45,944 nt of DNA from Acidobacteriota bacterium (GTDB lineage Bacteria; Acidobacteriota; Vicinamibacteria; Vicinamibacterales; UBA2999): the NCBI GenBank assembly GCA_021730945.1, contig JAKFYH010000038.1:1-45944 (forward strand), read 5' to 3'. The notes under the pieces were generated by a model. That model had not been told where the DNA came from. It saw nothing but the letters and a program-made list of their open reading frames with translations, and ran no database searches. This document shows, piece after piece, positions 9,180-16,227 of this stretch. Positions within the stretch are counted from its first letter, which is position 1; every line of letters starts with the position of its first letter. The position numbers were made by a program, and so were the translations under genes.

Positions 9180-10202
9180 TCACGAGCGCGGTGAAGGCAG
9201 TGCGACTCTTGCCCAGAGCAGGCGCATGAGGTCCGGGCTGGCAAGTAACCCTGAATGCCCCAACGAAGCGGCCGGCAGGTCACCTCGGTCCAGTGGCATC
9301 TCTTGATAGTGGGACGGCGTCTGCGACCTACCCAGACCCACTGTGCCTAAGGCAGCGCTCAGCAGCGGATTCGAGCCGTAGCCGGGCGTTGGGGGGTTAA
9401 AGCGAAGGAAATACACCGTATTGAGAACTTCGTCGCGTGCAGACGTCGTGACCAGTACGCGGTTAGCAGCGCCGAGTGCCTCGACATAGGTTCCCCTGTG
9501 CGAGGAGTGGCTGACGGAATAGACGCCCTGTTCACCCACGGTCATGACAACTTCACCAACATACAGGTCGCCGACAGGGATGGCTGGCTGCACCATCACG
9601 AGGTCATCGAACCACAGCCTTGGGGCCCGTCGCCACAATTGGTCAACTGCGACGAGTGCCAGCCGGGCGCCCAGGCTGTGGGTCAACACCACGATTCTTG
9701 GCGCCGGTGTCGAACGGCTGTTGAGCACGGTCTGGAGAAAGTCGGCCAGCGCCGCACCCGATCGGTAGGCTGATTTCTCAGACTCGGAAAATCTCGCCGG
9801 GCCGAAGTCTCCGCGCCAGGTGAACGTGTAGAACGCGAGTCCGCCAGCGCCGGCGGGAATGGTCGAGCGAAGGGCGCGAGCCAGGAAGTTGCCGGAACGC
9901 ACTGCTTGCGTGAGCGAGGTGTTGAAGCCGTGCACGTAGACGACAGTCGTGTACGGTGGAACCGGCAGGTTCGCGAAGATCGTGTCCGGCGCCCAAGGCC
10001 TTTCCGGGCTCCAGGGGACACCGCCCTCGGTGCCCCCGTCGGCAAGACCTCGGCTTGAGGCGATTCGGTTGCCGACCTGGCCGGCCTCCAGAAGTGCGGT
10101 AGCCAAGTCAGGGTCCGCGGGCGCCAGTGGCACCGGGCGCGTGGACCAGTACCCAACTAGAACCGCGAACACCGTCGCCGCGCCGACCAGCATGGGCCGC
10201 AT
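9180..10202 (-). CDS. Alpha/beta hydrolase (DUF900-like), membrane-anchored
   Basis: From the ATG at 10202 the protein has about 340 residues. It opens with a single hydrophobic helix (MLVGAATVFAVLVGYW) that could be an anchor or uncleaved signal. The core matches the DUF900-type alpha/beta hydrolases: TTVVYVHGFNTSLTQAV gives the oxyanion region, and IVVLTHSLGARLAL gives the nucleophile elbow, with Ser in THSLG. The usual GHSLG is THSLG here, as is common in this subgroup. No substrate can be assigned. The coding region looks less GC-biased at third positions than its neighbours and lies beside a tRNA gene, which hints at acquisition but does not show it. A longer start at 10313 is possible but would add an uncharged tail before the helix. 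Confidence 0.65.
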   Translation of the reverse strand: MRPMLVGAATVFAVLVGYWSTRPVPLAPADPDLATALLEAGQVGNRIASSRGLADGGTEGGVPWSPERPWAPDTIFANLPVPPYTTVVYVHGFNTSLTQAVRSGNFLARALRSTIPAGAGGLAFYTFTWRGDFGPARFSESEKSAYRSGAALADFLQTVLNSRSTPAPRIVVLTHSLGARLALVAVDQLWRRAPRLWFDDLVMVQPAIPVGDLYVGEVVMTVGEQGVYSVSHSSHRGTYVEALGAANRVLVTTSARDEVLNTVYFLRFNPPTPGYGSNPLLSAALGTVGLGRSQTPSHYQEMPLDRGDLPAASLGHSGLLASPDLMRLLWARVALPSPRS

Positions 10203-10404
10203 CAGTAGACGCCGATGGTAACTGAGTCCACGAGTTGGCACTACGGGGATCGGTCGTGGGTTCCGGGAGACATTCTGGATGGACGTCGCGTGGGCCCAGG
10301 CCGGGCGGCTCAAGACGACAAACGGCTCAGGCGGTCGCGCCGCTTCGCGCCTCGGCCGCGCACTCAGGGCATTCGACCTGTCCGATGGCTTGCCATGAGT
10401 CGAA
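10203..10404. other. Non-coding stretch between hydrolase and tRNA-Lys
   Basis: I see no convincing gene here. On the minus strand, just past the tRNA 3' end, there is a small hairpin (ATGGC-AA-GCCAT, about 10389-10400) inside a wider ATTCGAC/GTCGAAT pair. It may help end or process the tRNA transcript. Confidence 0.4.
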
Positions 10405-10480
10405 TGGTGAGCCCGCTCGGAGTCGAACCGAGAACCAACAGATTAAGAGTCTGCTGCTCTGCCAATTGAGCTACGGGCCC
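10405..10480 (-). tRNA. tRNA-Lys (anticodon CTT)
   Basis: The minus strand folds as a full cloverleaf. The 5' acceptor strand GGGCCCG pairs with CGGGCTC, with one G-U pair, followed by discriminator A and an encoded CCA at 10407-10405. The D arm contains TAGCTCAATTGGCAGAGCA. The anticodon stem GCAGA/TCTGT encloses the loop CTCTTAA, so the anticodon is CTT (plus-strand 10445-10447) and it reads AAG. The T arm is CTCGG-TTCGACT-CCGAG. All conserved positions are present. Confidence 0.95.
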
Positions 10481-10618
10481 ACTCGGGGAGTGGATACGCA
10501 CAGGCACGAACCGGTGCGCGATTGGCTTGTGCCGCCGAAGCACACGCCCTAAGAGCCGTGCGCGACGACGAGCAAACCGTAACTATAGCATCGGCCCCGC
10601 CTGTCGAGCAACGAGCAC

Positions 10619-10681
10619 CTCCCGACCAGTAGTTCCCTCCCGACAAGCAGCACCCTCCCGACAAGCAGTGCCCTCCCGGCA
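10619..10681 (-). repeat. 18-bp tandem repeat array, locus 1
   Basis: Three full units and a partial fourth follow one another at 10619-10636, 10637-10654, 10655-10672 and 10673 onward. The plus-strand unit is close to CTCCCGACAAGCAGTGCC. The array starts about 8 bases past the stop codon of the cytochrome c gene. Read in that gene's direction the unit is GGCACTGCTTGTCGGGAG, the same unit and orientation as at 39638-39699. Confidence 0.85.
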
Positions 10682-10688
10682 GCGTCCG

Positions 10689-11135
10689 TCAGTGCTTCAG
10701 CGTCCGCAGGAAATTCACCAGATTCCACATCCCTGTAACCGGGATCCGCCCGGCATAGGCCTGCATGTCGGTGGAGGTCCCTTCAGCGATCACCGAGAAG
10801 ATCTCACCGTCGCTGCTGCCAAACTCCCACTGATCGTCGGTGAAGTCAGCCGGCTGGCCGCCGCCGCTGGCGCCGCCGCCATCACCGCGGCCCGACCCAC
10901 CATGGCAGTGGGCGCAGTGCTCGACATAGAGTGCGCGGCCGGCTTCCATCGAGGTCTCCGTCGATGGCACCGGGTTCTCCACCTGCGCCGCCACCGGATT
11001 GCCGCCACGCCGCGGCATGGTCGCGCCGGCGCCCTGGGCGTGCAGCCACGCCACCGCGCAGACGGCCGCCACCAGGCCCGCCACCACGGCAGAGCTCAAC
11101 AATCCGCGCAAATCGAGAACAGCCTGCGGGCTCAC
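10689..11135 (-). CDS. Small membrane-anchored or secreted c-type cytochrome
   Basis: From the GTG at 11135 the protein has 148 residues. A hydrophobic N-terminal segment (LLSSAVVAGLVAAVCAVAWLHAQG) serves as signal or anchor. A single cytochrome c domain follows with the haem attachment site CAHCH and a later Met in STDMQAYAG that can be the sixth iron ligand. The ending GMWNLVNFLRTL is the usual last helix. Such proteins shuttle electrons on the outer face of the inner membrane. The frame stays open further upstream but would run through the promoter of the divergent PadR gene, so the GTG start is preferred. Its redox partner is not evident; the only neighbours are the tRNA and the PadR unit. 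Confidence 0.8.
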   Translation of the reverse strand: MSPQAVLDLRGLLSSAVVAGLVAAVCAVAWLHAQGAGATMPRRGGNPVAAQVENPVPSTETSMEAGRALYVEHCAHCHGGSGRGDGGGASGGGQPADFTDDQWEFGSSDGEIFSVIAEGTSTDMQAYAGRIPVTGMWNLVNFLRTLKH

Positions 11136-11231
11136 GGTTGTCCGCCGAGGATAGCATTGCCAGTTCTGGCGCCTGGCCGGCAAGGGCTGATCGATGGGAC
11201 GAGGAACATCGAACCCGCCGGGTTCGTATGG

Positions 11232-11255
11232 TATACATATGTCGATAGACGACAT
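11232..11255 (+). promoter_or_regulatory. Likely PadR operator and -10 region
   Basis: ATGTCG-ATAGA-CGACAT at 11239-11255 is a perfect dyad of the ATGT...ACAT type known for PadR regulators. It is preceded by the small palindrome ACATATGT (11235-11242) and a possible extended -10 TGGTATACA. The dyad covers the first ATG of the padR-like gene, which points to autoregulation and perhaps to translation from the next ATG (11254). Confidence 0.5.
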
Positions 11256-11601
11256 GTCGACGGATAAAACCGACAAGAAAGAACTGCTGAGCGGCACGCT
11301 CGACCTGCTGATTCTGAAGACCCTGGACACCATGGGCGCCCTGCATGGCTACGCCATTGCCCGCCGCCTGGAGCAGATGTCGGCCAGCGTGATGCGGCTC
11401 AGCCAGGGCTCGATCTATCCAGCCTTGATCCGCCTCGAGCAGAACGGCTGGATCGCCACCAAGTGGGGCATCTCCGAAACCAACCGCAAGGTGAAGATCT
11501 ACTCGCTCACCAGGGCAGGTACGAAGCGGCTGCAGATCGAAGTGGCCAACTGGGAACAGGCCACGGCCCTGGTGGCGCGGGTCCTCGGAGCCAAGGCATG
11601 A
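11239..11601 (+). CDS. PadR-family transcriptional regulator
   Basis: The 120-residue protein is a PadR winged-helix regulator. It shows the family's opening GTLDLLILKTLDTMGALHGYAIARRLE, the recognition region SQGSIYPALIRLEQNGWI, and the wing KVKIYSLTRAGTKRLQ. Proteins of this short type usually repress a neighbouring transporter gene until a ligand binds. The stop codon overlaps the start of the ADOP permease by 4 bases (ATGA), so the two are translationally coupled. A dyad covers the first ATG, so an internal start at 11254 (MSTDKTDKKELL) is a real alternative. The identity is secure; the ligand is unknown. Confidence 0.9.
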   Translation: MSIDDMSTDKTDKKELLSGTLDLLILKTLDTMGALHGYAIARRLEQMSASVMRLSQGSIYPALIRLEQNGWIATKWGISETNRKVKIYSLTRAGTKRLQIEVANWEQATALVARVLGAKA

Positions 11602-14249
11602 CGCCGCGACGCCTCCTCCATCGCCTGCTGGCGCTCGGGCGCCAGGGTCGCCTCGATCGCGAACTGGACGACGAGGTGCAGGCCCACCTGGAACTCGCCG
11701 AACGAGACGCCCTCGCGCGCGGCCTGTCGCCCGACGAGGCGCGGGCAGAGGCCCGGCGGGCGTTTGGCGGCATCGCGCAGATGAAGGAAGTGCACCGCGA
11801 CGGCCGCAGCGCGCGCTGGCTCGAGAACCTCGCCCGCGACGTCCGCTACGGTGTCGCCTCACTCCGGCGCGAGCCGGTGTTCACGCTGGTTGCGGTCAGC
11901 GTGCTGGCGCTCGGCATTGGCGCCAACACCGCCATGTTCAGTCTCGTCGACGGCATCCTGTTCCAGCCCCTCCCCTTCCCCAACCCCGACCGCATCGTCC
12001 GCATCTGGGAGTCGCCCACGCCAGACACCAGCAACTCCACGACCACGAGCACCTTCGAAGAACTGCAACGGCGCAGCCGATCGTTCGCGGCGCTGTCGGC
12101 GGAGTCGGAGTCGACGGCGACGGTACCGATTAACGGCGAGCCCACGCGCCTCACCGGACGCTACGTCTCGGCCGATCACTTCGCGGTCTTCGGCGTCCAG
12201 CCGCTCATCGGCCGCAACTTTCGGCCGGAGGAGGACCGGGCCGGCGCCGCGCGCGTCGTCATCCTGAGCCATGCCGCCTGGCAACAGCACTTTGGCGGCG
12301 ACCGCGGCATTCTCGATCGCGACCTGCTCCTGGACGATGAGCCGTACAAGGTGATCGGGGTGCTGCCGCCGGGTGCGTTCGATCGGCACAGTTCGCGTCC
12401 CCTCGTGGATCCGGCCAGCTTCTGGCGCCTGAATGCCTTCACACCCGAGGAACGCGCCGCCAGTTCGCACTGGCTTAATCCGATCGGGCGCCTGAAACCC
12501 GGCGTCTCGCTGGCACAGGCGCAGGCCGACGTGCTGGCGGTCCGCAGCCAGATTGCCGGCCAGATTCCCGCGTGGAAGCAGGACTGGAGCATGAAGGTCG
12601 AACCGTTTGACGAACTGCTGGTCGGCGATCGGTTGCGGCAATCCATCTACCTGGCGCTCGGCGCCGTGGTGCTGGTGCTGCTGATCGCGTGCGCAAACAT
12701 CACCAGCCTGCTGCTGGGCCGGAGCGCGGCCCGCCGCAAGGAAATGGCGGTGCGCGTCGCGCTCGGCGCCGGTCGCGGCCGCCTTGCCGCGCAACTGCTC
12801 ACCGAAACGCTGGTCTTGGGCGCGCTCGGCGGCGCGGCTGGTGTGGGCCTGGCGGTGTTCCTGATCCAACTGGCGGTGCCGCTGGTGCCGGCCATGCCGT
12901 TCACGGCCGAGGTCGCCCTCAACTGGCGCGTGCTCGCCTTTGCCGTGGCAATGGTATTGGCCGTGTCGGTGCTGGTCGGCGTGCTGCCGGCGATCCGGGT
13001 CTCCACCGGCTCGGCGGTGGTCGCGCTCAACCAGGCCGGACGCGGATCGTCTGGCGTGAACGACCGCGCACGGCGGTTGATCGTGGCGGCCGAAGTGGCG
13101 GTGTCGGTCATCCTGATCTGCGGCGCGTTCCTGCTGTTCAAGAGCCTGGGCCGTCTGCAGCAGGTGGACATCGGCGCCCGCATCGACCGCGTTGTTACGA
13201 TGTCGGTGGACCTGCCATACGAGCGTTATCCCTCGGGCCATCATCTCGCGGCCTTCTACCCCATGCTGATCGAACGGCTGCAAGCCGTGCCCGGCGTCGA
13301 GTCGGCCGCGATCGCCGGCGACGTGCCGCTCGAAGGCACCGGCGGCGAGAACTTGCGGATGCCTGGACGCGACGAGCGCCTGTTGGTGCGCTTCAAACGG
13401 GCCGATGCGGCGTATTTTTCGACGCTCGGCATTCCCGTGATCGCCGGACGCGGATTCACTCCCGAAGATCGTATCGGCACGCCCTATGTGGTGGTGGTTA
13501 ACGAAGGCCTGGCCAGGCGGTTGCGCGACCGTTTCGGCGTGACCAACCCGATCGGCGCCACCGTCGATCTGCCGGCGCTGGGCTTTGGCCGCGACCGCCG
13601 CGCCGAGATGACGATCGTCGGCGTGATCGGCAACGAACGCGTGGACGGTGATCTGCGACGCCCGGCCAGCGAGATCGCCTACGTGCCGCTCGCGCAGGCG
13701 CCGCGCATGCAGGTGAAGCTGGCAGTGCGCACGCGGGGCGATGCCCTGGCGGTGGTGCCCGCCATTCGCGAAGCGGTACGCCAACTCGACCCGCGGCTGG
13801 CGCTGGCCGACATTCACACCATGGAGGAGATCTGGGGCCGCAGCCTGTCCGGCTTGCGCGAGCCGGTGTGGCTGATCGGGATCTTCGCCCTGGTGTCGGT
13901 ACTACTGGCGGGCATCGGGCTCTACGGCGTCCTATCGCACGCGGTGGCACAACAACGCCGCGAGATTGGCATTCGCATGGCGCTCGGCGCCCGCGCCCAC
14001 GACGTCCTGTCATTGGTCGCACGCAATACCCTGACCATGGTGATCCTTGGCCTGGGCGCCGGGTTGGCGGGCGCCTTCGTCCTCACCCGGGTGACCGGCA
14101 GCCTGCTGTTCGAAGTGTCGGCGCGTGATCCGTGGGCGTTTGTTGCCGGTGCCATCGGCATGGGTCTGGTCGCCATGGTGGCGGCCCTGGTCCCGGCGCG
14201 GCGGGCCTCGCGGGTCGACCCGACGCTGGCGCTTCGCAGCGACGGCTAG
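11598..14249 (+). CDS. ADOP-type ABC transporter permease (MacB/FtsX fold)
   Basis: The 883-residue permease belongs to the acidobacterial duplicated orphan permeases. Residues 1 to about 70 are the soluble permease-prefix domain (LDRELDDEVQAHLELAERD...ARRAFGG). Next come helix 1 (FTLVAVSVLALGIGANTAMFSLV), a MacB-like periplasmic domain, and a three-helix FtsX block (LVLLIACANITSLLLGRSAARRKEMAVRVALGA). A second periplasmic domain and a second FtsX block (LLAGIGLYGVLSHAVAQQRREIGIRMALGA) complete it. No ATPase gene lies next to it, as is usual for this group. Substrates are mostly unknown; MacB relatives export or act mechanically at the periplasm. It forms an operon with the overlapping PadR gene. 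Confidence 0.9.
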   Translation: MTPRRLLHRLLALGRQGRLDRELDDEVQAHLELAERDALARGLSPDEARAEARRAFGGIAQMKEVHRDGRSARWLENLARDVRYGVASLRREPVFTLVAVSVLALGIGANTAMFSLVDGILFQPLPFPNPDRIVRIWESPTPDTSNSTTTSTFEELQRRSRSFAALSAESESTATVPINGEPTRLTGRYVSADHFAVFGVQPLIGRNFRPEEDRAGAARVVILSHAAWQQHFGGDRGILDRDLLLDDEPYKVIGVLPPGAFDRHSSRPLVDPASFWRLNAFTPEERAASSHWLNPIGRLKPGVSLAQAQADVLAVRSQIAGQIPAWKQDWSMKVEPFDELLVGDRLRQSIYLALGAVVLVLLIACANITSLLLGRSAARRKEMAVRVALGAGRGRLAAQLLTETLVLGALGGAAGVGLAVFLIQLAVPLVPAMPFTAEVALNWRVLAFAVAMVLAVSVLVGVLPAIRVSTGSAVVALNQAGRGSSGVNDRARRLIVAAEVAVSVILICGAFLLFKSLGRLQQVDIGARIDRVVTMSVDLPYERYPSGHHLAAFYPMLIERLQAVPGVESAAIAGDVPLEGTGGENLRMPGRDERLLVRFKRADAAYFSTLGIPVIAGRGFTPEDRIGTPYVVVVNEGLARRLRDRFGVTNPIGATVDLPALGFGRDRRAEMTIVGVIGNERVDGDLRRPASEIAYVPLAQAPRMQVKLAVRTRGDALAVVPAIREAVRQLDPRLALADIHTMEEIWGRSLSGLREPVWLIGIFALVSVLLAGIGLYGVLSHAVAQQRREIGIRMALGARAHDVLSLVARNTLTMVILGLGAGLAGAFVLTRVTGSLLFEVSARDPWAFVAGAIGMGLVAMVAALVPARRASRVDPTLALRSDG

Positions 14250-14325
14250 GCGGCCCTGGCCGTCGTGACGCCGGATGGCCTCCTCAAGCTGCTGGCCTTG
14301 CTGCGCTCGCTCTAGCGGATCGGCC

Positions 14326-14370
14326 GGGGTCAGGGCCCGCCCTGATCCCCGATCCCTGATCCCCGATCTC
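14326..14370 (-). repeat. GATC-rich repeat and hairpin abutting a stop codon
   Basis: Directly after the TAG of the creatininase-like gene (14373-14371) the minus strand reads GAGATCGGGGATCAGGG, then ATCGGGGATCAGGGC, so a unit close to GATCGGGGATCAGG occurs twice. The second copy folds back on CCCTGACCCC through a GGG loop, giving a terminator-like stem. It also separates this gene from the convergent ADOP permease. Confidence 0.65.
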
Positions 14371-16104
14371 CTATCGTCCCGGGTTGCCGCCGCGGCCGCC
14401 GCGCTGCGGCGGGTTCTTCAGCAGCATGTACTGGCCAATCGCGGCGTTCACCTTGAACTCAATGCCCATGCGGCCGATCTCGGCTGTGGCCTTCATCGGA
14501 TCGCCCGACACGCCCGAGTCCTTGGGTCCGCCCCAGGGCATCAGCATGTTCTTGCGAATGCCGGCGGGGTTGACGTGCAGCATCTGCGCGGTGTCGCTGA
14601 TGCCCGCGTGCGAGCCAATCACGTCATCGGTGTAGCCGAAGGCGGCCTGCATCCAGGCGCGGTAGTGCACGCGGCCATCTTCGTAATAGGCCGTGAGTGC
14701 GTAGGCCCTGGTGGTGCCGCCCTTCCATTCTTCGTTGAGCTTGTTGGCCACGGCCACCATGCCGGCCTGGTTACCGCCGCTGTCGCCGATGAACAGGATG
14801 TCGGTGGCGCCGTGCGCCTTGAGGCTGCGGGCAGCGGCGTCGAGCAGCAGGTCGTAGGCCGGTGACGGCAGCGAGATGCCGCCGGGGTTCTGGCGATCGG
14901 GATCGCCTTCGGGCACGTACTGGATCACCGGCGCCACCAGCGCGTTCTTCAGCTTGCGCGCCATCACGTTGGCAGCATGGGTGACGGTGTAGTTATGCTT
15001 GCCCATCACCATGTGATAACCGTTCTTCTCGGTGCCGCCGGTCGGGATGATGAACACGGTCTTGCCGGCCTTCATCGCATCGCGATTCTCTTCCCACGTC
15101 AGTTCGTCGATGAACACGGTGTCGGGCGCCTTGGTCGGCGTCTTGCTCGCCGGCGCCGTGATCATGGTGGGCTGGGGCGGCCCGGCCGGCGCGGCCGGAC
15201 GACCGGCACCGCCGCCGCGGCCGCCGCCGCCCTGCGGCGCCTGCGCCGCCGCCACCGGCGGCTCGCTGCCGGCCATCTGGCGCTTGAGTTGCGCCAGCGC
15301 GTTGTCGATCTTGATCTGCATGAACACCTTGCCAATTTCCGGCGTCGACTTCGAGGGGTCGCCGCTCACGCCGTTATTGGGGTAGTCGTTGCCGGTCATG
15401 CGATCGCGCCGCACATGCCTGGGGGCGATGAACAGCAGCTCGGAGGTGTCGAGCAGGTTGGCGTGGCCGCCGATCTGGTCCTCGGGAATCTTCAAGTTCG
15501 CGGTGATCCACTTGTTCTGGTCGCTGTGCGACTTGGTGTAGTAGTCGTCCGCCCAGTACGCAGTGGCCGCGCCCTGCCACAGGGCGTTTAACTTCTCGGC
15601 CGCCGTGCGCATGCCGGTGCGGTTGCCGCCCGACTCGCCGAGGAACAGGATCTTCTTGAAGCCGCCCGCCTTCAGGCTGCGGCCGGTCATCACCAGCAGT
15701 TCGATGAAGCGATCCTCGGGCAGCGTAATGGTGCCGGGCTTGCCCATGTGGCCGCCGACGGTCTCCCAGCTGCCTTCGGGCACGTAGGTGATGACCGGGG
15801 CCACCAGCGTCTTGCCCAGGCCGCGCGCGATCTTGTCGGCGGCATAGTGCATGACGAACTTGTGCTCGCCGTCGACCATGTGCGGACCCTTCTGCTCGGT
15901 GCCCGCGGTGCCGACGATCACCGACGTCGAGCCACCGGCGACCAGGTCGCGGACCTCGGCCCAGGTCAATTCCTCGATGAACACCGTGTCGGGCGGTTTG
16001 CCCGCCGACATGGTGGCGGGAGCGTTGTCGGGCCGTTGCGCCGATAGCGAGAGCGCCAGGACGAGCGGCAGGGCGAGAAGGCAGGCGAACACGCGATTCT
16101 TCAT
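14371..16104 (-). CDS. Secreted protein with two creatininase-like domains
   Basis: The 577-residue protein has a signal peptide (VFACLLALPLVLALSLSAQ) and two tandem creatininase-fold domains (about 37-270 and 315-565). They are joined by a Gly/Pro-rich linker (QGGGGRGGGAGRPAAPAG). Each repeats the same landmarks: DTVFIEELTW, a TEQKGPH or TEKNGYH motif, LVAPVI.YVPEG, and a GESGGN or GDSGGN motif. Normal family members bind two metals through EQHGPH, a following Asp, and NGHGGN. In both copies the first His is Lys or Asn, the Asp aligns with His, and NGH is GES or GDS. Creatinine hydrolysis is therefore unlikely, and another amidase role or altered metal site is possible. ATG 16104 is chosen because it begins the signal peptide. 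Confidence 0.75.
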   Translation of the reverse strand: MKNRVFACLLALPLVLALSLSAQRPDNAPATMSAGKPPDTVFIEELTWAEVRDLVAGGSTSVIVGTAGTEQKGPHMVDGEHKFVMHYAADKIARGLGKTLVAPVITYVPEGSWETVGGHMGKPGTITLPEDRFIELLVMTGRSLKAGGFKKILFLGESGGNRTGMRTAAEKLNALWQGAATAYWADDYYTKSHSDQNKWITANLKIPEDQIGGHANLLDTSELLFIAPRHVRRDRMTGNDYPNNGVSGDPSKSTPEIGKVFMQIKIDNALAQLKRQMAGSEPPVAAAQAPQGGGGRGGGAGRPAAPAGPPQPTMITAPASKTPTKAPDTVFIDELTWEENRDAMKAGKTVFIIPTGGTEKNGYHMVMGKHNYTVTHAANVMARKLKNALVAPVIQYVPEGDPDRQNPGGISLPSPAYDLLLDAAARSLKAHGATDILFIGDSGGNQAGMVAVANKLNEEWKGGTTRAYALTAYYEDGRVHYRAWMQAAFGYTDDVIGSHAGISDTAQMLHVNPAGIRKNMLMPWGGPKDSGVSGDPMKATAEIGRMGIEFKVNAAIGQYMLLKNPPQRGGRGGNPGR

Positions 16105-16131
16105 GCGGCCTAGCCTACACCGAAAGACCAG

Positions 16132-16167
16132 GGTGCCCAAGGTGCCAAAGGTGCCAAGGGTGCCGGG
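16132..16167. repeat. 9-bp tandem repeat between divergent genes
   Basis: Four copies of a unit close to GGTGCCAAG stand head to tail at 16132-16140, 16141-16149, 16150-16158 and 16159-16167. They are followed by a GC-only palindromic stretch. The array lies between the start codons of the creatininase-like gene and the phosphatase lipoprotein gene, so it may sit in or near their promoters. Confidence 0.8.
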
Positions 16168-16227
16168 GCCCCCGGGCCGGCGATTGCCTTCACCGCACCG
16201 TCACGCCGCCATGCGATCATGAGGGCC

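Noticed and set aside
10203-10688. Integrated element at the tRNA-Lys gene
   Set aside because: No integrase, no direct repeat of the tRNA end and no phage genes are visible.
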